Assembly (NCBI GenBank): GCA_014898415.1
Contig: RCTD01000011.1
Coordinates: 1,488,001 to 1,552,000 of the forward strand
Direction: 5' to 3'
Source of the DNA: Stromatinia cepivora
Taxonomy: Eukaryota > Ascomycota > Leotiomycetes > Helotiales > Sclerotiniaceae
DNA length: 64,000 nt
Shown here: piece after piece, positions 1 through 12,092 of the stretch
Numbering within the stretch: position 1 is the first letter of the stretch
Layout: each line of letters opens with the position of its first letter
Translations under genes and position numbers: made by a program
Notes under the pieces: generated by a model
What the model saw: the letters and a program-made list of their open reading frames with translations, nothing else
The model's database searches: none
What the model was told of the DNA's origin: nothing

Positions 1-1113
1 GTTGAAAGCATGACAAGGAAAGTACCATGCAAGATCCTTTTCAGAATTGGTTGGAACGTCCGATCCATCAGCTAGAGTAATCAGGCCTTTACATTTGCCA
101 TTGACATTTTGGAACAAGAAACTTCCGTCCATACCCCCATACTTTTGAGGCAAATCATATAAAACATTCGCACCAGATGTGATGCCTGTTGCAGCAGGAT
201 GATGTGATTTAGAGAGGTCATATGCGCTACCGTGGAAGATCATATATCCGGAATCCACATGGTTGACTTGTAATCGCAGACCTCCACCAGTACCACATAC
301 TGTTGCCGTAAATCCAAATGTCAAGAATCCCACAAATGCCATGATAGCGAGAATTATGCTGATCAAACCCATCTTTTCTCTCCAGGCTCTTTGCTGTGCC
401 TTGGACCGAAAACCAAAACACTTCAAAACAAAACCCGGACACCAGAAGGTTACAATGGCGCAATAAACATTCCAAAGACTAGGTGGTTTCACAGTATCGA
501 GGGCCTTCTGCCTTGCTTTCTCTTCTTTGGACATCTTCTGCACCCTCTCTCTCTTCAGCTTGTTTCCTCCTCGAGACTTTGAAGCAAACCCGGCCTTTTC
601 GTTCGAGGCAAGATCTTCTGGTCCAGCTCCGTGGCCGCGTCTAGGTCGTTTTACCGGGGGTGTAATATCGGATTCTGCTTCTCCTGATGTTCGAAGCCCC
701 GATGTCTCTGTATTTGCAGCATCTGCCTCTATATCTTCCATTATTGGATCGTTGCCAGTCGTTGAAGGCTGAGTATCCATGTTGGCCGCATGCTGGCGGT
801 AATGGTAATTGGGATGGTTTTCATCGATTCTGTTACGTTCCGGGCGGATGAGACTTCGCTTTCTCGACATCGCAGTCGCTGGTGTTGTGGTTCGCGTTGG
901 CGAAATAGGATCGCGAGACATCGTTGGAGTGAGTGGAGATGGTACTGTATCAGAAAAAGAAGATTTTGAAGGTCGACTTTCATGTGTAGGCGAAGCTGCT
1001 GGTAGGGTGTAATAAACAGTTTCTTCATCTTGAACTTGTGCGCGCCGCGAATGATTTCGATAATGATGAGATCTATGTGATTCACCATGATCAGGCCGCC
1101 TAGGAGGAGACAT
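1..1113 (-). CDS. Class IV chitin synthase, N-terminal part (cut by window edge)
   Basis: The reading frame is open from the ATG at 1113 down to base 1, giving 371 residues; the catalytic part lies outside the window. Residues 1 to about 210 are polar and disordered, with many Ser/Pro/Arg. From about residue 215 the sequence takes on the conserved class IV look: [20 protein letters not shown], then [16 protein letters not shown], a transmembrane helix with [14 protein letters not shown], and a cytochrome-b5-like stretch ([17 protein letters not shown]) ending near [12 protein letters not shown]. This family (yeast Chs3) makes the bulk of cell-wall chitin at the plasma membrane from UDP-GlcNAc. 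No intron is needed in the visible part. It is divergent from a Chs4-type activator 4.2 kb away, its known partner. Recognition is from memory of the family; identity to class IV rather than V/VII rests on the short N-terminus without a myosin domain. Confidence 0.88.
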   Translation of the reverse strand, partial: MSPPRRPDHGESHRSHHYRNHSRRAQVQDEETVYYTLPAASPTHESRPSKSSFSDTVPSPLTPTMSRDPISPTRTTTPATAMSRKRSLIRPERNRIDENHPNYHYRQHAANMDTQPSTTGNDPIMEDIEADAANTETSGLRTSGEAESDITPPVKRPRRGHGAGPEDLASNEKAGFASKSRGGNKLKRERVQKMSKEEKARQKALDTVKPPSLWNVYCAIVTFWCPGFVLKCFGFRSKAQQRAWREKMGLISIILAIMAFVGFLTFGFTATVCGTGGGLRLQVNHVDSGYMIFHGSAYDLSKSHHPAATGITSGANVLYDLPQKYGGMDGSFLFQNVNGKCKGLITLADGSDVPTNSEKDLAWYFPCHAFN

Positions 1114-1650
1114 GATTCTATTCGAGTATAATTATTAGATGTTTTCAATGAATCAATTGTGAGATTCAAATGGATTCCTTCAACTTCAATCACTTCGGCG
1201 TCTCCGTTGCTGATGAGAGCGGTTAGAAGGGATGAACCAGCGGTAATCAAATTCCCGGGGAGAAATTATTAGATGCCCGACAACAGAGCTTCTTTTTGCA
1301 GAGCTTTCAATTAAGAGTGAAGGTGAGGGGCAAGCATAACTTCAGAGAGAATGAGGAATATGGGGAAGCATACATTGATGGCGGTCAAACAGTGGTCAAA
1401 GTTGTTTTGTTTGTGCGGAGTCGAGGGATTGTTATATTATCCCTGTATAACGGTTTGGATGGTTCCTTGGTCGACCAAAGTCAAAACAAAGTGGCGCCGG
1501 TAGAGAAGTCCATGTACCGATATTCCTCGAAAATAGCGAATGTAGGTAGATAACGGCAAAGTGATTTAATTGAATGAATAAAACATGTACAGTACGGAAT
1601 AGAAGTGATAAAGCCTGGTCTGGAATATCCCAAATCCAAATGTATCAGGA

Positions 1651-1757
1651 TGAGTGAGTGATGGGTTGGTGAGTGAGTGAAGTGAGTGAATGAAGTGAGT
1701 GAGTGAAGTGAGTGAGTGAGTGAGTGAGTGAGTGAGTGAAGTGAGTGAGTGAGTGAG
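1651..1757. repeat. GAGT/GTGA microsatellite
   Basis: Irregular run of a four-base unit (GAGT) interrupted by GAA insertions over about 107 bases. Any open frame across it is a low-complexity artefact (Thr-His-Ser-Leu repeats on the minus strand). Confidence 0.9.
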
Positions 1758-4367
1758 TATAGGTATTTTTGGCAAGAGTCTATTTCGCACTATCTAATAA
1801 ATACGAACAATTTTCGCCTTCAGATCCTTCCTTCTTTAAACGAGTGATGCAGTATTTTGGGATACTAAAAGTTTCGTTATACCGGTAATGATGAATTCAA
1901 ATTGTATGAGGTGAAATTGAAGATGCTGGAGTAAAGAAACGAAAGATCTTCTCCTGATCTCCAAAATAGTTATGAAAGATTGAGATCTACGATGAGAGAA
2001 AGGATGAAAAATAATAAATGGCTGTAACGTTATTTGCTAGCAATAGGCGAATAGAGAGAGCACTTCGGAATGCACCAAAATTGCTGTTAGGAATACGATA
2101 TGGAAGGAAGAATTTGGCTTGTGATAATTGATAATCTGTTCGGGATAAATATCCACAAGTGTTAATTGGTCAATAATTCATCAATGAAAAATTCCTAGAA
2201 ATATACACAGTAAAGAGAAGTACTTGCTTTAAGGAAGTTACCAAGGGGATCGAAATGGTACCTTGATTGATATCTATCTTATCATCTGGAAGCACACAGG
2301 ACATTATGAGCAGAAGCAGATCATGAATTTGGAAAAAATCTTCAACTATTCTTTTTTTCCCCAATATAGTAGATCATTCTTGCTTGACCTTACACAGACT
2401 AATCTTTCTACACCACCTTTCTTGTGCCATTTCCATTTCCATTTCCATTTCGCATTGCATAATGTACCGGTCTGTTGTGGTCTCCAACCTTGGAAGGCTA
2501 GATAGAGTGAGGATACCACTCCGTACATTCTCGGATGCATTGATCACCATGAAGATTCCACCGATGATGCGAGTTTTATCACGAGATCACAAGATATCCA
2601 ACAAGATCTAATGCCTGTTCAATTCGACCAAATAGGCACGAGGCACACACTCGAGGTCCACCTTGAAGAGACAAAAGACAGGGCGAATACGAGCATGAAG
2701 CGCCAAACCGATTCTACGGAGTTATTATGCCACCAAATAATGCCACCATCTTTAGTTTGCTTCACCTATGGCGTGATGATACCTACTACCCAGGTACCAG
2801 CTTGAAAAGATCTTTTAAATGAAGAATAAGTCTGCTTCTTATCTTTCGGCTTCAATTGATCTCAGTTGTCAAGGGGGATATTATTGTCCTTGTTTATATG
2901 GAGTTAGACCCTTAGCCAAGAATATATTACACAAGTACGGAGGTAAAGAGGGAGGGATTCTCCGCATCAACAAAACATGAACCATGTCACTTCTAGAATG
3001 ATCGCCACATCCCGTTTGGGGAAAGTGTGCTTGAGAAAGGTTAAAATGCTAATAAAGTTTCTTGAGGTTAGCCGCCATATCATCCTCATCACCCACTCTT
3101 GTTGATAAAAGCACGGTCAAATATAAGATCCTGCAGCTATGATGATATGAACTAAAGATCTATTATCAAAACCTAATATTGTATCGACTTTCACAATAGC
3201 CTCTCTGCTCATCGGCACGACTACAACGAATCTTAATCTTGAAGGACTCGTTTCTTCTAGAATCTAACTACGCCCTATCTATTTTCCCCGGTTGTTTGGG
3301 CGATGGCTACTTATGGCTGATCTCAGCGCTTGAGACTTGGTATGCGGAGTTTGATCCAATTCAGGGCAAATAACCATTGGCAGGTTCAATGTTCTGTTTA
3401 ATGGCTTTGTTTGAGCCTCTTAGTCCGAAAAAGGATACGACATGAGGGGAAAAGGACGCAGGCTGGCAATGAGGCTACCCAAACTTTCCGATATAAATCT
3501 CAGTCGGAGACATCCTGAAGGCTTGCTAATGATTGTAAATGCCCACTCGTGGCGGGAAAAGGAAAGCCATAAATCTGTCTCAGACAATATTCAGCCTTTT
3601 TGTTTTTTTCACGGAGTAGATGGGATGAATAATCAATCGTGTAGAAATGCATCAACATGGATCCGTAAATGTATTTATTGCGCGTTTTGTGCATGATTTT
3701 TCCACTTTTTATTGATAACTTTAACTCCGGATGACTTGGAAGATTTTTCGAAAATTGGAACTGATTTCTTATCTTGCTCATCAATATCTTGATACAATTG
3801 ATGTAACAAATAGAGATGGACATGTCTAATAATTTATCTAATAACTTATCAAAATCATTTCACTGCACCTATTGATTGCTGCAGTTATCGATTGCTGCAG
3901 TATAACCAAACATATTCATTTAATTAATGCTGTATAACATGAAGACACCAGTTGACATCTGTCAGAAAAGCTGGTAACTCATCGGAATACCACAAGAACC
4001 CCGGATCTTCCAAACCGTCATCTTGGGTACATGAGGACTCACATCTTGACTAGGATCTCATCGGATTGTTTTATACTTGGGTTGGGTTGGATTGGAAGAG
4101 GGGGTTTCCCCGCGGCTCGGAGTCCTTTTTGGTGTTTTGATGCTTCTTACTTTTATTTCCAATTATCCATCAAATTTCACCAAATTTCACCAAATTTCGC
4201 AACGATCTACTAAATAAGGATTTATTCTGAGAACTGAGCTAGGTAGTACTTCGTATGTGGATTTTTCGAGTTATTGACTACCTACCTACTTACTGTAAGA
4301 CAAAATCGCACCAGACGGGTTCAAGCATCGTAACACATTATGGGAACCTTTACTAAAGTACACTAAT

Positions 4368-4414
4368 AAGGTCAATCACTTATAAGGTCAATCACTTACC
4401 GGTACAAGGTCAAT
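4368..4414. repeat. Short tandem repeat, unit AAGGTCAATCACTTA
   Basis: Two close copies of AAGGTCAATCACTTA and a third partial copy (AAGGTCAATTTCTA) follow one another with short spacers. No function is evident; it lies about 0.9 kb upstream of the activator start codon. Confidence 0.7.
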
Positions 4415-5308
4415 TTCTATGCACGCAGGGGCTCCAGGCTTTAAACTCATCAACCACTCCTTTATGGGGATTTAAGTAGCGTACCGTACTACCGTCGTCT
4501 AACTGTACTTAGGTATGACTCCCCCGGAAGGCGAGAAAGAGGGGAGAAGGGAGAAGGGTCGACTCTGTTGAGAAAGAGTTTCTAATTCTGAACATGCGAC
4601 AACAGCATTCCTGCATCTTCATTCCTCCAATTCAACCAACCATAGAAAACTTTGATTTCATACCTATTCTATCTTATTGTCAACAAAAAAATCCTTCTTA
4701 TGAGAGCATCTGGAGCCATCTGGAGCATCAGCCGCGCTTCCCTGTACATCAACCCCCCAAAAATTACCCTGACTTCCGCCGGGCATAAATAAATTCTAGG
4801 GTCACAACAGGGGTAGAATCCTAAAATATCATTGTTCGCAGTTGCATCCGACCAACTAAGTTGCCCTTTGAATGCTTCGAATCCAACAAGAATAGGGTTA
4901 CCGCCACGGATCCATTCTTTCTTTGTGTTCGAGTCAAATCAGCTTGGAATTTGAGGGGGGGATTGTACAGTTTAGAGAAGGTATCACCGGTAAGATACTA
5001 CCTTGTACACTCACATAATCTCCATCCAGAGATCTATGACACCATGTCGCTCAATCCTGATTCACTTTTCGCATAGATCAACCTTTCTATTTCTTTTAAC
5101 GACCTCAATCTACCACGCTCGTTCGACAAGTACTTGACAAACATCCTAACAAAATAACCCCTCGCCATATCTTCGCAACTCTCTCTTCCTACCTCGGCAC
5201 AAAGTCATCTCACCACACGGCACAGCTGAATCTCCAGAAAGCACGGATATATTCCAAAAAAGAAGTGTCAAAGTGCGGGTCGAAGGTCAAGCAGCACAGA
5301 GTTTGACC

Positions 5309-7462
5309 ATGCCAACCCAAGTTGCAACCCCCCCTGGTCCAGAAGGCTTCAGAATAGCTTCCCCCAGAGGATCGCCTGCTGGATATTTTGACGGAGAAGA
5401 TTCGAAAGAAAACAATACTGGGCGAAAGTCAGTACCACCGTCATCTCCTGCTGGAAGAAAGCAAGGGTCGCCAATGACTCCCACTAAAATAAATATCCAA
5501 CGACAGTCTCGTCAGTCACAGATCGAAAACGAAAATCCGACTTTCCGGGAATCACAAAAAACACATGAAAATGAGAGTTCTCAGCAGCCAGGAATCTTTG
5601 TACCAATCACTACTGAAATGCCATACCGAACACCACCGCCGCCGCCAACAACTAATATCAAACCCCCACAACAATCAGAACTGAGGACGTCTGGGGAATC
5701 TTCTTCGGCATCAAGAACTTCATCAGAGAATTCAACAGCCTACCCGACCCGATTTGGAAATGGAATTCCTGAGCGGATCGATGAAAACGAGGTTGATGCA
5801 AATGAGCAACCAGTCCCGCACCTACATTATTACCATCAGAATCCAACAACTCCAACCCATCGAGCCTCTATGCCCGTCGGCCCTAGTCCAAACGATTTTA
5901 TAGAAGCAGGCGCCTCGACGACTCGCCACTTGACTCCCAATTCATACGCCAGACATTCTTCTAATAATTCAAGTCAAAGACCATTATCTGCATACTCCGA
6001 CCTTGGCGGTAGAGGTCATTCACCGGTCAATGGTCCCGGCTCACCAGTTTGGAATGGACGTGCGGGATCTGCTAACTCGGGGAGGTCTCACGACAGGCCA
6101 ATGTCGTATGTGGATCTTGCTAATATGCCCTACACGAGACAACATGCACCAGGCCCGATCTCACTTGATAATTCACAGTTGAGGACAGTAGTAGGGTCAA
6201 ATGCGTCGTTACTCAGCGCACAAAAGACACTGGAGATGTATCGGCAAAACGCAAAGAAATCGAGCAGTTCAGAGATACAATATTCTTTTGCCATATTTCT
6301 AATACAAGCAGCTCAAGAGGCTGGTCTGAACGTAGAAGATGACACTCCGCAGAAAGCTAGTCCCAAGCCTGGTCGTAATAGCCCGTACATTGAAGGCGAA
6401 CCGGCCACTCCACAAAACCTACTGCGCGAAGCCAAGAGCATTCTACAAAAACTAGCCGACCGAGGGTATCCATTTGCACAATATTATTTAGCTGACGGTT
6501 ATTCGTCTGGGCTCTTTAACAAAGGAAAACCAGATCACAATACAGCTTTTTCTCTATTCGTTTCAGCAAGCAAGCACGGCCATGCTGAGTCTGGCTACCG
6601 CGCCGCGTTGTGTTATGAATTCGGGTGGGGTTGTAGAGCTGACGCTGCCAAAGCAGTTCAATTCTATCGAGCAGCGGCAGCTAAAAATCATCCTGGTGCA
6701 ATGACTCGTCTTGGTCGAGCTTGTCTCTCTGGCGACCTCGGCTTTGATAGATACAAGGAGGGGCTTAAATGGCTGAAACGAGCTACTGAATCAGCAGATG
6801 CCCAGTACAATTCAGCACCATATCATCTTGGAGTATTATACGAGAATGGCTATGGAGAAGATCTTTTCAAAGATGAAGCATATGCAGCTGAGCTATTTAC
6901 TCAAGCAGCAGAACTAGGAAACGCCGACGCTTCTTTCAAACTAGGTGAGGCATACGAACATGGAAAACTTTCATGTCCACGCGATCCAGCTTTGAGCGTG
7001 CATTTCTACAATGGATCTGCGGAGGCTGGTAATCCCGAGGCCATGATGGCATTGTGTGCCTGGTATCTCATTGGTGCGGAACCGGTACTCGAAAAAGACG
7101 AGAATGAGGCATACGAGTGGGCACGACGAGCTGCTGAGACGAGTAAGTGTTCGACATGATTCATTTATCAATCCCAGACTAACCATATTATAGATCTTAC
7201 CAAAGCAGTGTATGCCATGGGATATTTCACGGAGATGGGTATTGGCTGCCGACGCGATCCGCTGGAAGCCAATGTTTGGTATGTGAAAGCAGCTGAATCT
7301 GGCGATGAGCGCGCAAAACACAGGCTAGCCAAAATCCGAGCTGCAGCATCAGGAGGCACACCGATGGAAGTGGCGCCGCCCAGAAATGGAGCCAAGATTA
7401 AGAAAGGTGCTTCGGCAGTTGAAAAACCGGGAAAAGATGACAAAGAATGTGTGATAATGTGA
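5309..7462 (+). CDS. Sel1-repeat chitin synthase activator (Chs4/Skt5 type)
   Basis: Two exons, 5309-7142 and 7194-7462, give 700 residues. The 51-base intron has GTAAGT, an ACTAAC branch site and TAG. The ATG at 5309 is the first in frame; an open frame begins slightly upstream but without ATG. Residues 1 to about 320 are Pro/Ser/Asn-rich and disordered. From about 372 onward come tandem Sel1 repeats with signatures such as YYLADGYSSGLFNKGKPDHN, AALCYEFGWGC, MTRLGRACLSGDLGF and FKLGEAYEHGKLSCPRDP. The protein ends in CVIM, a CaaX prenylation box, as in yeast Chs4. In yeast this protein activates Chs3 and tethers it at the bud neck; here it is presumably the membrane-attached activator of class IV chitin synthase, whose gene lies divergently next door. 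A plain Sel1 protein is less likely given the CaaX box and N-terminal layout. Confidence 0.9.
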
Positions 7463-9549
7463 AGGCTGTTCCAAAGATTTTCCTTCTTTTGGGAGGATGA
7501 AAGCAAAGAACTTTGCGCAGCGCAATTAGGTTCAATCACTAATAATTGTGGAATATTGATAAGTAAGACTGATAGTCTGGAATTTGACGTGAGGAATATG
7601 GCCCAGACTGTATTGGTAGGGAAGCCTATTGGTATGGAGAACCTATTGGCTGTGGATGTAACTGTCGGGAACTAGAATGGCTGGATGTAGCAGGCATCTC
7701 CCAAGATAAGACTTGAATGGATTGCCCGAAATGCTTTGTTTTTTCGCGTTTGATACGTTGCATGCCAGGCGGGGCATCTCATTACTTTACATAATGAGCG
7801 GCGTTTTCGGTTTCTTCTTTTCTATCATGGTTAAAGGAGATAGTGTGTGTGTATGTGTGTTTTCTATAGCACTGATAGTCTTTACAGTTGAACGAAAGGG
7901 AGAAGTATAGTTTTAAGAGGGGAGCAAAGTATACTTTATTTAAATAGGGAAGAGGGAGAAGGAGGAAGTAAGGAGAGAAGAACCAGGCCAGACTAAGAAG
8001 CACATATTTGAATAAGTGGAAATGATAGGAGGGGGGTTTTTACCCATCGGTTTCATAGTATGCTCATTTGAGCGAATGGGATAGGGGGATTGGGATGGGT
8101 TGGGATTGGATGAATGGAGGGATTTGGAGTGGGATGGATGGATGGATGGATGGATGGAAAATGATAGGGAGAAGGTTAAGGTTAAAACCACTCAACGTAA
8201 TGAAATAAAATGATAAATGCAACTCTTATCTACCTACTTATGTATATACACACCTTTTTGTTGAGTGAAGGTAGTGTTAAATGATAGTGTTAAATGATGG
8301 TGTTTGATGGTGTTTGATGGTGTTTGATGGTGTTTGATGGTGTTTGATGGTGTTTGATGGTGTTTGATGGTGTTTGATGGTGTTTGATGGTGTTTGATGG
8401 TGTTTGATGGTGTTTGATGGTGATGGATGGATGGATTCACAATAGGCCGGTCTAAGTACGAAGGGTCATTGGATCTTATGTACGAAGGAACCTACTTTTC
8501 AAGAATCCAGATTCTACGGAAAGCAGTCGGGGGCACATGAGTTGAATAGTTGAATAGTCGATACCGAAGCAGGATGCTCGTGCCATCGAGATATTGGGCG
8601 AAGCGGGAACTCTCTGCATTACCGGTAAAAGATAGTTGAACTTCGATTTTCATCCGATTCCTACCTATCCCGAAGAAGGTGAGACCGACCGGACCTTGCT
8701 CGACTCTATATTGGGACTCGAAAACTTCGGTTAGTGGTCGTCATGACCAGATATAACCATCCAGAATCGCAACCATGGACCATTTGTAGCGTGAAGACCA
8801 ATTTGACGGATTCGCTGCATCATCCGGCCCATCACAGTCGACGATGTTGGGATCAATCTGATTTTCACTAGACTCATCATGCTCTTCCTGAAGAATAGAT
8901 TATTCTGCTTCCTTGGTCTCTGCTACGTCGAGTGTAAATTGCTCTGCGACGTTTAGAGATGTCGAGGTCATTTCCGCCTAATTTATAAAATCCTCCTGCA
9001 ACGACGACAGGTTGAGACTTCAGTCCTGCCTTGCAAAGTTCCGCAAAATAGATAATTAGAATAACATGACATTCCTTTTGTTCCTCGTATACAAATAAAT
9101 GAGAATATCCAGGTGCATTTCGTCAGATTCATTAAACTTCTTTGCCCGCTAGCTAAAAGCCAAAAAAACGTTATCAAAGTTATACGAGTATTGAGTTTTC
9201 TTATAACATTACGTGTACCCAACATAACTCATGTTGTTTATATCCACACAGGGAAGCTAGGTGCTTGATATTCTAGTCAAAGATGAGAAATGTCCGTTTT
9301 GAGGTATGCCCACAGATATTTTGTCAGACCAACAAGTACCAACACTCACCAACAATTGCCAACGCTCGTGACGTGTATACTTGTAAGATGTATATATCCC
9401 CGAGAAATTTGATAACCCAATGCTAAAGAGTAATAGAGATAGATAAAGCAAGTAAAATCCGCATAAATCACTGCACTGACAAACATCTCAACATCTCTCA
9501 TTTTCCACCATCATACATACCAACCCCGGCAACCCATACCCACGCAAAA
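7463..9549. other. Gene-free stretch with simple repeats
   Basis: The first few hundred bases should be 3' untranslated sequence of the activator gene. The rest holds an ATGG run (about 8131-8158), a 10-base minisatellite, and unique sequence in which I see no gene. The last part is the promoter of the acetyltransferase gene. Confidence 0.5.
8301..8420. repeat. 10-base minisatellite, unit TGTTTGATGG, 12 perfect copies
   Basis: Twelve identical tandem copies of TGTTTGATGG span 120 bases, flanked by degenerate copies (TAAATGATGG before, TGATGGATGGATGG after). The perfection of the copies suggests recent expansion or homogenisation. The minus strand is open across it only because the unit repeats every 30 bases in frame. 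Confidence 0.97.
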
Positions 9550-10552
9550 ATGTCCACCTTCACCATCTCCTCCGCCAGGACACGCGCCGAAATCGACGCC
9601 GTCGCCCTACTTACTCGTCCAAAAAGCCAACCAAACACCCTACCGCCCCTTCGTCGAAATCCAAACCCCATACGCGACCGATCTCCCCACCGCCATGAAA
9701 CTATCCCAAGAATGGTTTTGGGAAAACCACGCCCATAATCCTACCAGTCATTGGATCACCGTGCATCATGGTGAAAGTGGCGAGTTGGTCGGTGCTGCCA
9801 ATTGGAATGTTAATGAGAAAAATGCATTTCCGACGCCTCCGCCTAAGATTGAGGCGACGTGGAAGCCGGAGGGAGAAAAGAGAGAGTTTGCGAATTTTGT
9901 TTTGAGGCAGGCGTTTTTGCCGAGGTTGAGTTGGATGAGGAGGGGTTGTGTTAGTATGTTATGTTCTACTTTCTTTTCGAGTCTTTCTTGTGTGGTAAGT
10001 GGACAAATTAATCACTAAAACCACGCAACTAGTCCTTAATATCCTAGCCACCCATCCCTCCTACCGTCGTCAAGGAGTAGCAAGCCTCTTAATGCAATTT
10101 GGAGAGGGAAAAGCAAAAGAACTCAACCTAGAATGCTGGAGCGAAGCAGAAGGAGGAGCGGGACGAGAAGGAGCTCGATTCTTGCTTGAGAAACATGGCT
10201 GGAGACCTCTGCTTAAATATTGTATTTGTGGAACCAAGGAAAACATGAGTGAAGAGTGGCAGGAATTATGTCATAAGTGTTTGCCGCCGGAACAATATGC
10301 GATGGTAAGATTGATCCATTCACTGAATTTCTCCTTAGTCTCCAATCATGTTTTTCCGATCTCACATTCCGTCTTTCATGCTTCCCCATATATCCATATT
10401 CCTTTTGTTTCTCAAAAACAACTTTACCCCTTATCTTCCTAGAAATCTTTCCTTGATCGATAATACTAACTTTTCGATTGCAGTGGAAACCAAAAGGTGG
10501 CGTATGGACAGATGATACGGTAATGCCACGGGATTTGGGGGTGGAGAACTGA
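9550..10552 (+). CDS. GNAT family N-acetyltransferase, with an apparent frameshift near its start
   Basis: Exons 9550-9953, 10033-10304 and 10484-10552; introns have GTATGT...CTAG and GTAAGA...TACTAAC...CAG. The conserved acetyl-CoA motif is in exon 2: LNILATHPSYRRQGVASLL (R/Q-x-x-G-x-G/A). The C-terminus holds an EKHGW motif typical of fungal GNATs. Exon 1 starts well (MSTFTISSARTRAEIDAVAL), but the homologous continuation (LLVQKANQTPYRPFVEIQTP) is one base out of frame. One extra T near 9609-9612 would explain it. This may be a sequencing error, a real inactivating insertion, or the protein may start at the in-frame ATG at 9695, losing about 50 residues. The substrate is unknown; such proteins in fungi are usually soluble small-molecule acetylases. 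Confidence 0.7.
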
Positions 10553-12092
10553 GTATGCGGAATGAGGATTATGCAAAATAGATGATCTTCTTATAAAGCC
10601 CAATGATTCTCATAACTCTAAAAGAATCAAATTCAATCGATTCAATAATTTCGAAGTAATCTCAGTGTGTCTAACCTAATAATGAAGAAAGATACGTCAA
10701 ACTATTGATTCGAAGTGATTTTATGCAGATATTGGTTATGCTAAATAAAAATCACACAAAACAAACAACCTCCTCACAAACCCTAACCCCTCTCATAGCT
10801 CCCCTCATAAAGGAATAAAAGTTTAACAGATCCCCCTAAATCAAAATAATCTCAATGCATCCATCCAATGTAAAAAAAGATACCTCAAACTACTAATTCA
10901 AAGTGATTTTATGCAGATTTTGTTTTCAAATACCTAGATTAGAGACCCTAAGAAACTCTATCCAAACTCCAAATCGAAGAACTAATGAATTCTAGAAGAG
11001 ATATATATATATAGATATATATATATACCTACACATCCACTTGAGATATGATATTTTCGCGCGTGACAAATATAAATATCGCACTGGCAGCCCCACTAGG
11101 AACCATATAACAATCCAATATATATCCCATTACTTCATACATGTGCGGATAAAACCATACAATGCATAATATATGAATCAAGAGGTCCAACAATTGGAGT
11201 GAGACCCGCATTCAGTAACTTTTGTATATTCATCCATGCCAGCGAAATTACTATATACCATTTCACTCCGTTCCATCCCGATCCATAGCACAAACATCCC
11301 CTCGATCCTTCCATCCTCTTAAACCTCTCCATATACTCCCTGCTGGCAAAATCCATAATCCCATTCACAGATCTCAAACCCAACTTCAAGTTCAGCCTGA
11401 ACCTTCCTCTCTCGAATTCCTAGTGAATATACCTGACAGCTTCTCTGAAGATGCCATAAATCAAAGTGAAGTAAAATATAAACAAACGGTAATGCTCCAT
11501 ATTCAATGCTCCATACCCATTCGAATTCCCATACCCATTCCCATTCCATATACCATCTCACCCAATCTCATCTGTACCGAATCCTTCCAACTTGACTAAA
11601 ACGATGCCCACTAAAACGGGGAAAAATGGAAAAAGAGTAAAAAAACCCCGCTCCTAGACTCCATCGCTAACGTAGAAAATTCGTACTGTAGCCCATATTG
11701 GACACCCTGATACGATATCTGAACCTAAATATGTGCCCAAACCACTAATTGGTCCCAAAATGGTGTTTGCCACTCCATGCCCATGTGTTTCCTCCCAACA
11801 TGCCATTCATCCATCCCACATTCCAAATCGCCAAAGATGATGATGAATGACTGACTCCAAATAATGCCGAAGAAAAAAAAAAGGTAGCGTTGACTCGGAG
11901 AGCTGAGCTGCCGGTGGCGAATTTGAGGTCGAATGAGAAGGAATAAAGTGAAGTAGAGCGTTCGATTTTATTGAGGTGAAGATTAAGTAATACCCTGCAA
12001 TCACTTGAGGTATTATTTGAGGATTATTGTATAGACCCTCGAACAATGTAAGATAGTAACTCTTGACCGACATCTTTGGCGTATCGGAATGC
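10553..12092. other. Intergenic, AT-rich, with a dispersed direct repeat
   Basis: About 1.5 kb between convergent 3' ends. It contains a diverged direct repeat of about 78 bases (10656-10734 and 10846-10922), a TA microsatellite near 10999-11029 and a Pro/Ile-type low-complexity stretch near 11515-11555 (repeated CCCATT). No gene is supported. Confidence 0.5.
10656..10922. repeat. Diverged direct repeat (two copies of about 78 bases)
   Basis: Copy one runs 10656-10734 and copy two 10846-10922. Both share TAATCTCA..., then AAAGATAC.TCAAACTA, then AAGTGATTTTATGCAGAT. Similarity is roughly four bases in five by eye. No open frame or terminal repeat suggests a mobile element. Confidence 0.65.

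Larger units (their letters stand above)
1114..5308. other. Divergent intergenic region between chitin synthase and its activator
   Basis: About 4.2 kb with no gene I can support. Short open frames on both strands lack recognisable motifs and usable splice partners. It should contain both promoters and long 5' leaders. It also holds a GAGT microsatellite, a small tandem duplication near 3872-3901 (GATTGCTGCAGTTATC-like unit twice), and a triplicated 15-base unit near 4368-4414. Confidence 0.5.

Noticed and set aside
2380..2805. Overlapping short frames that look mildly coding
   Set aside because: No frame runs on across splice signals and no conserved motif is visible.
8234..8440. Minus-strand open frame rich in His/Gln/Thr
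   Set aside because: It is only a translation of the 10-base minisatellite.
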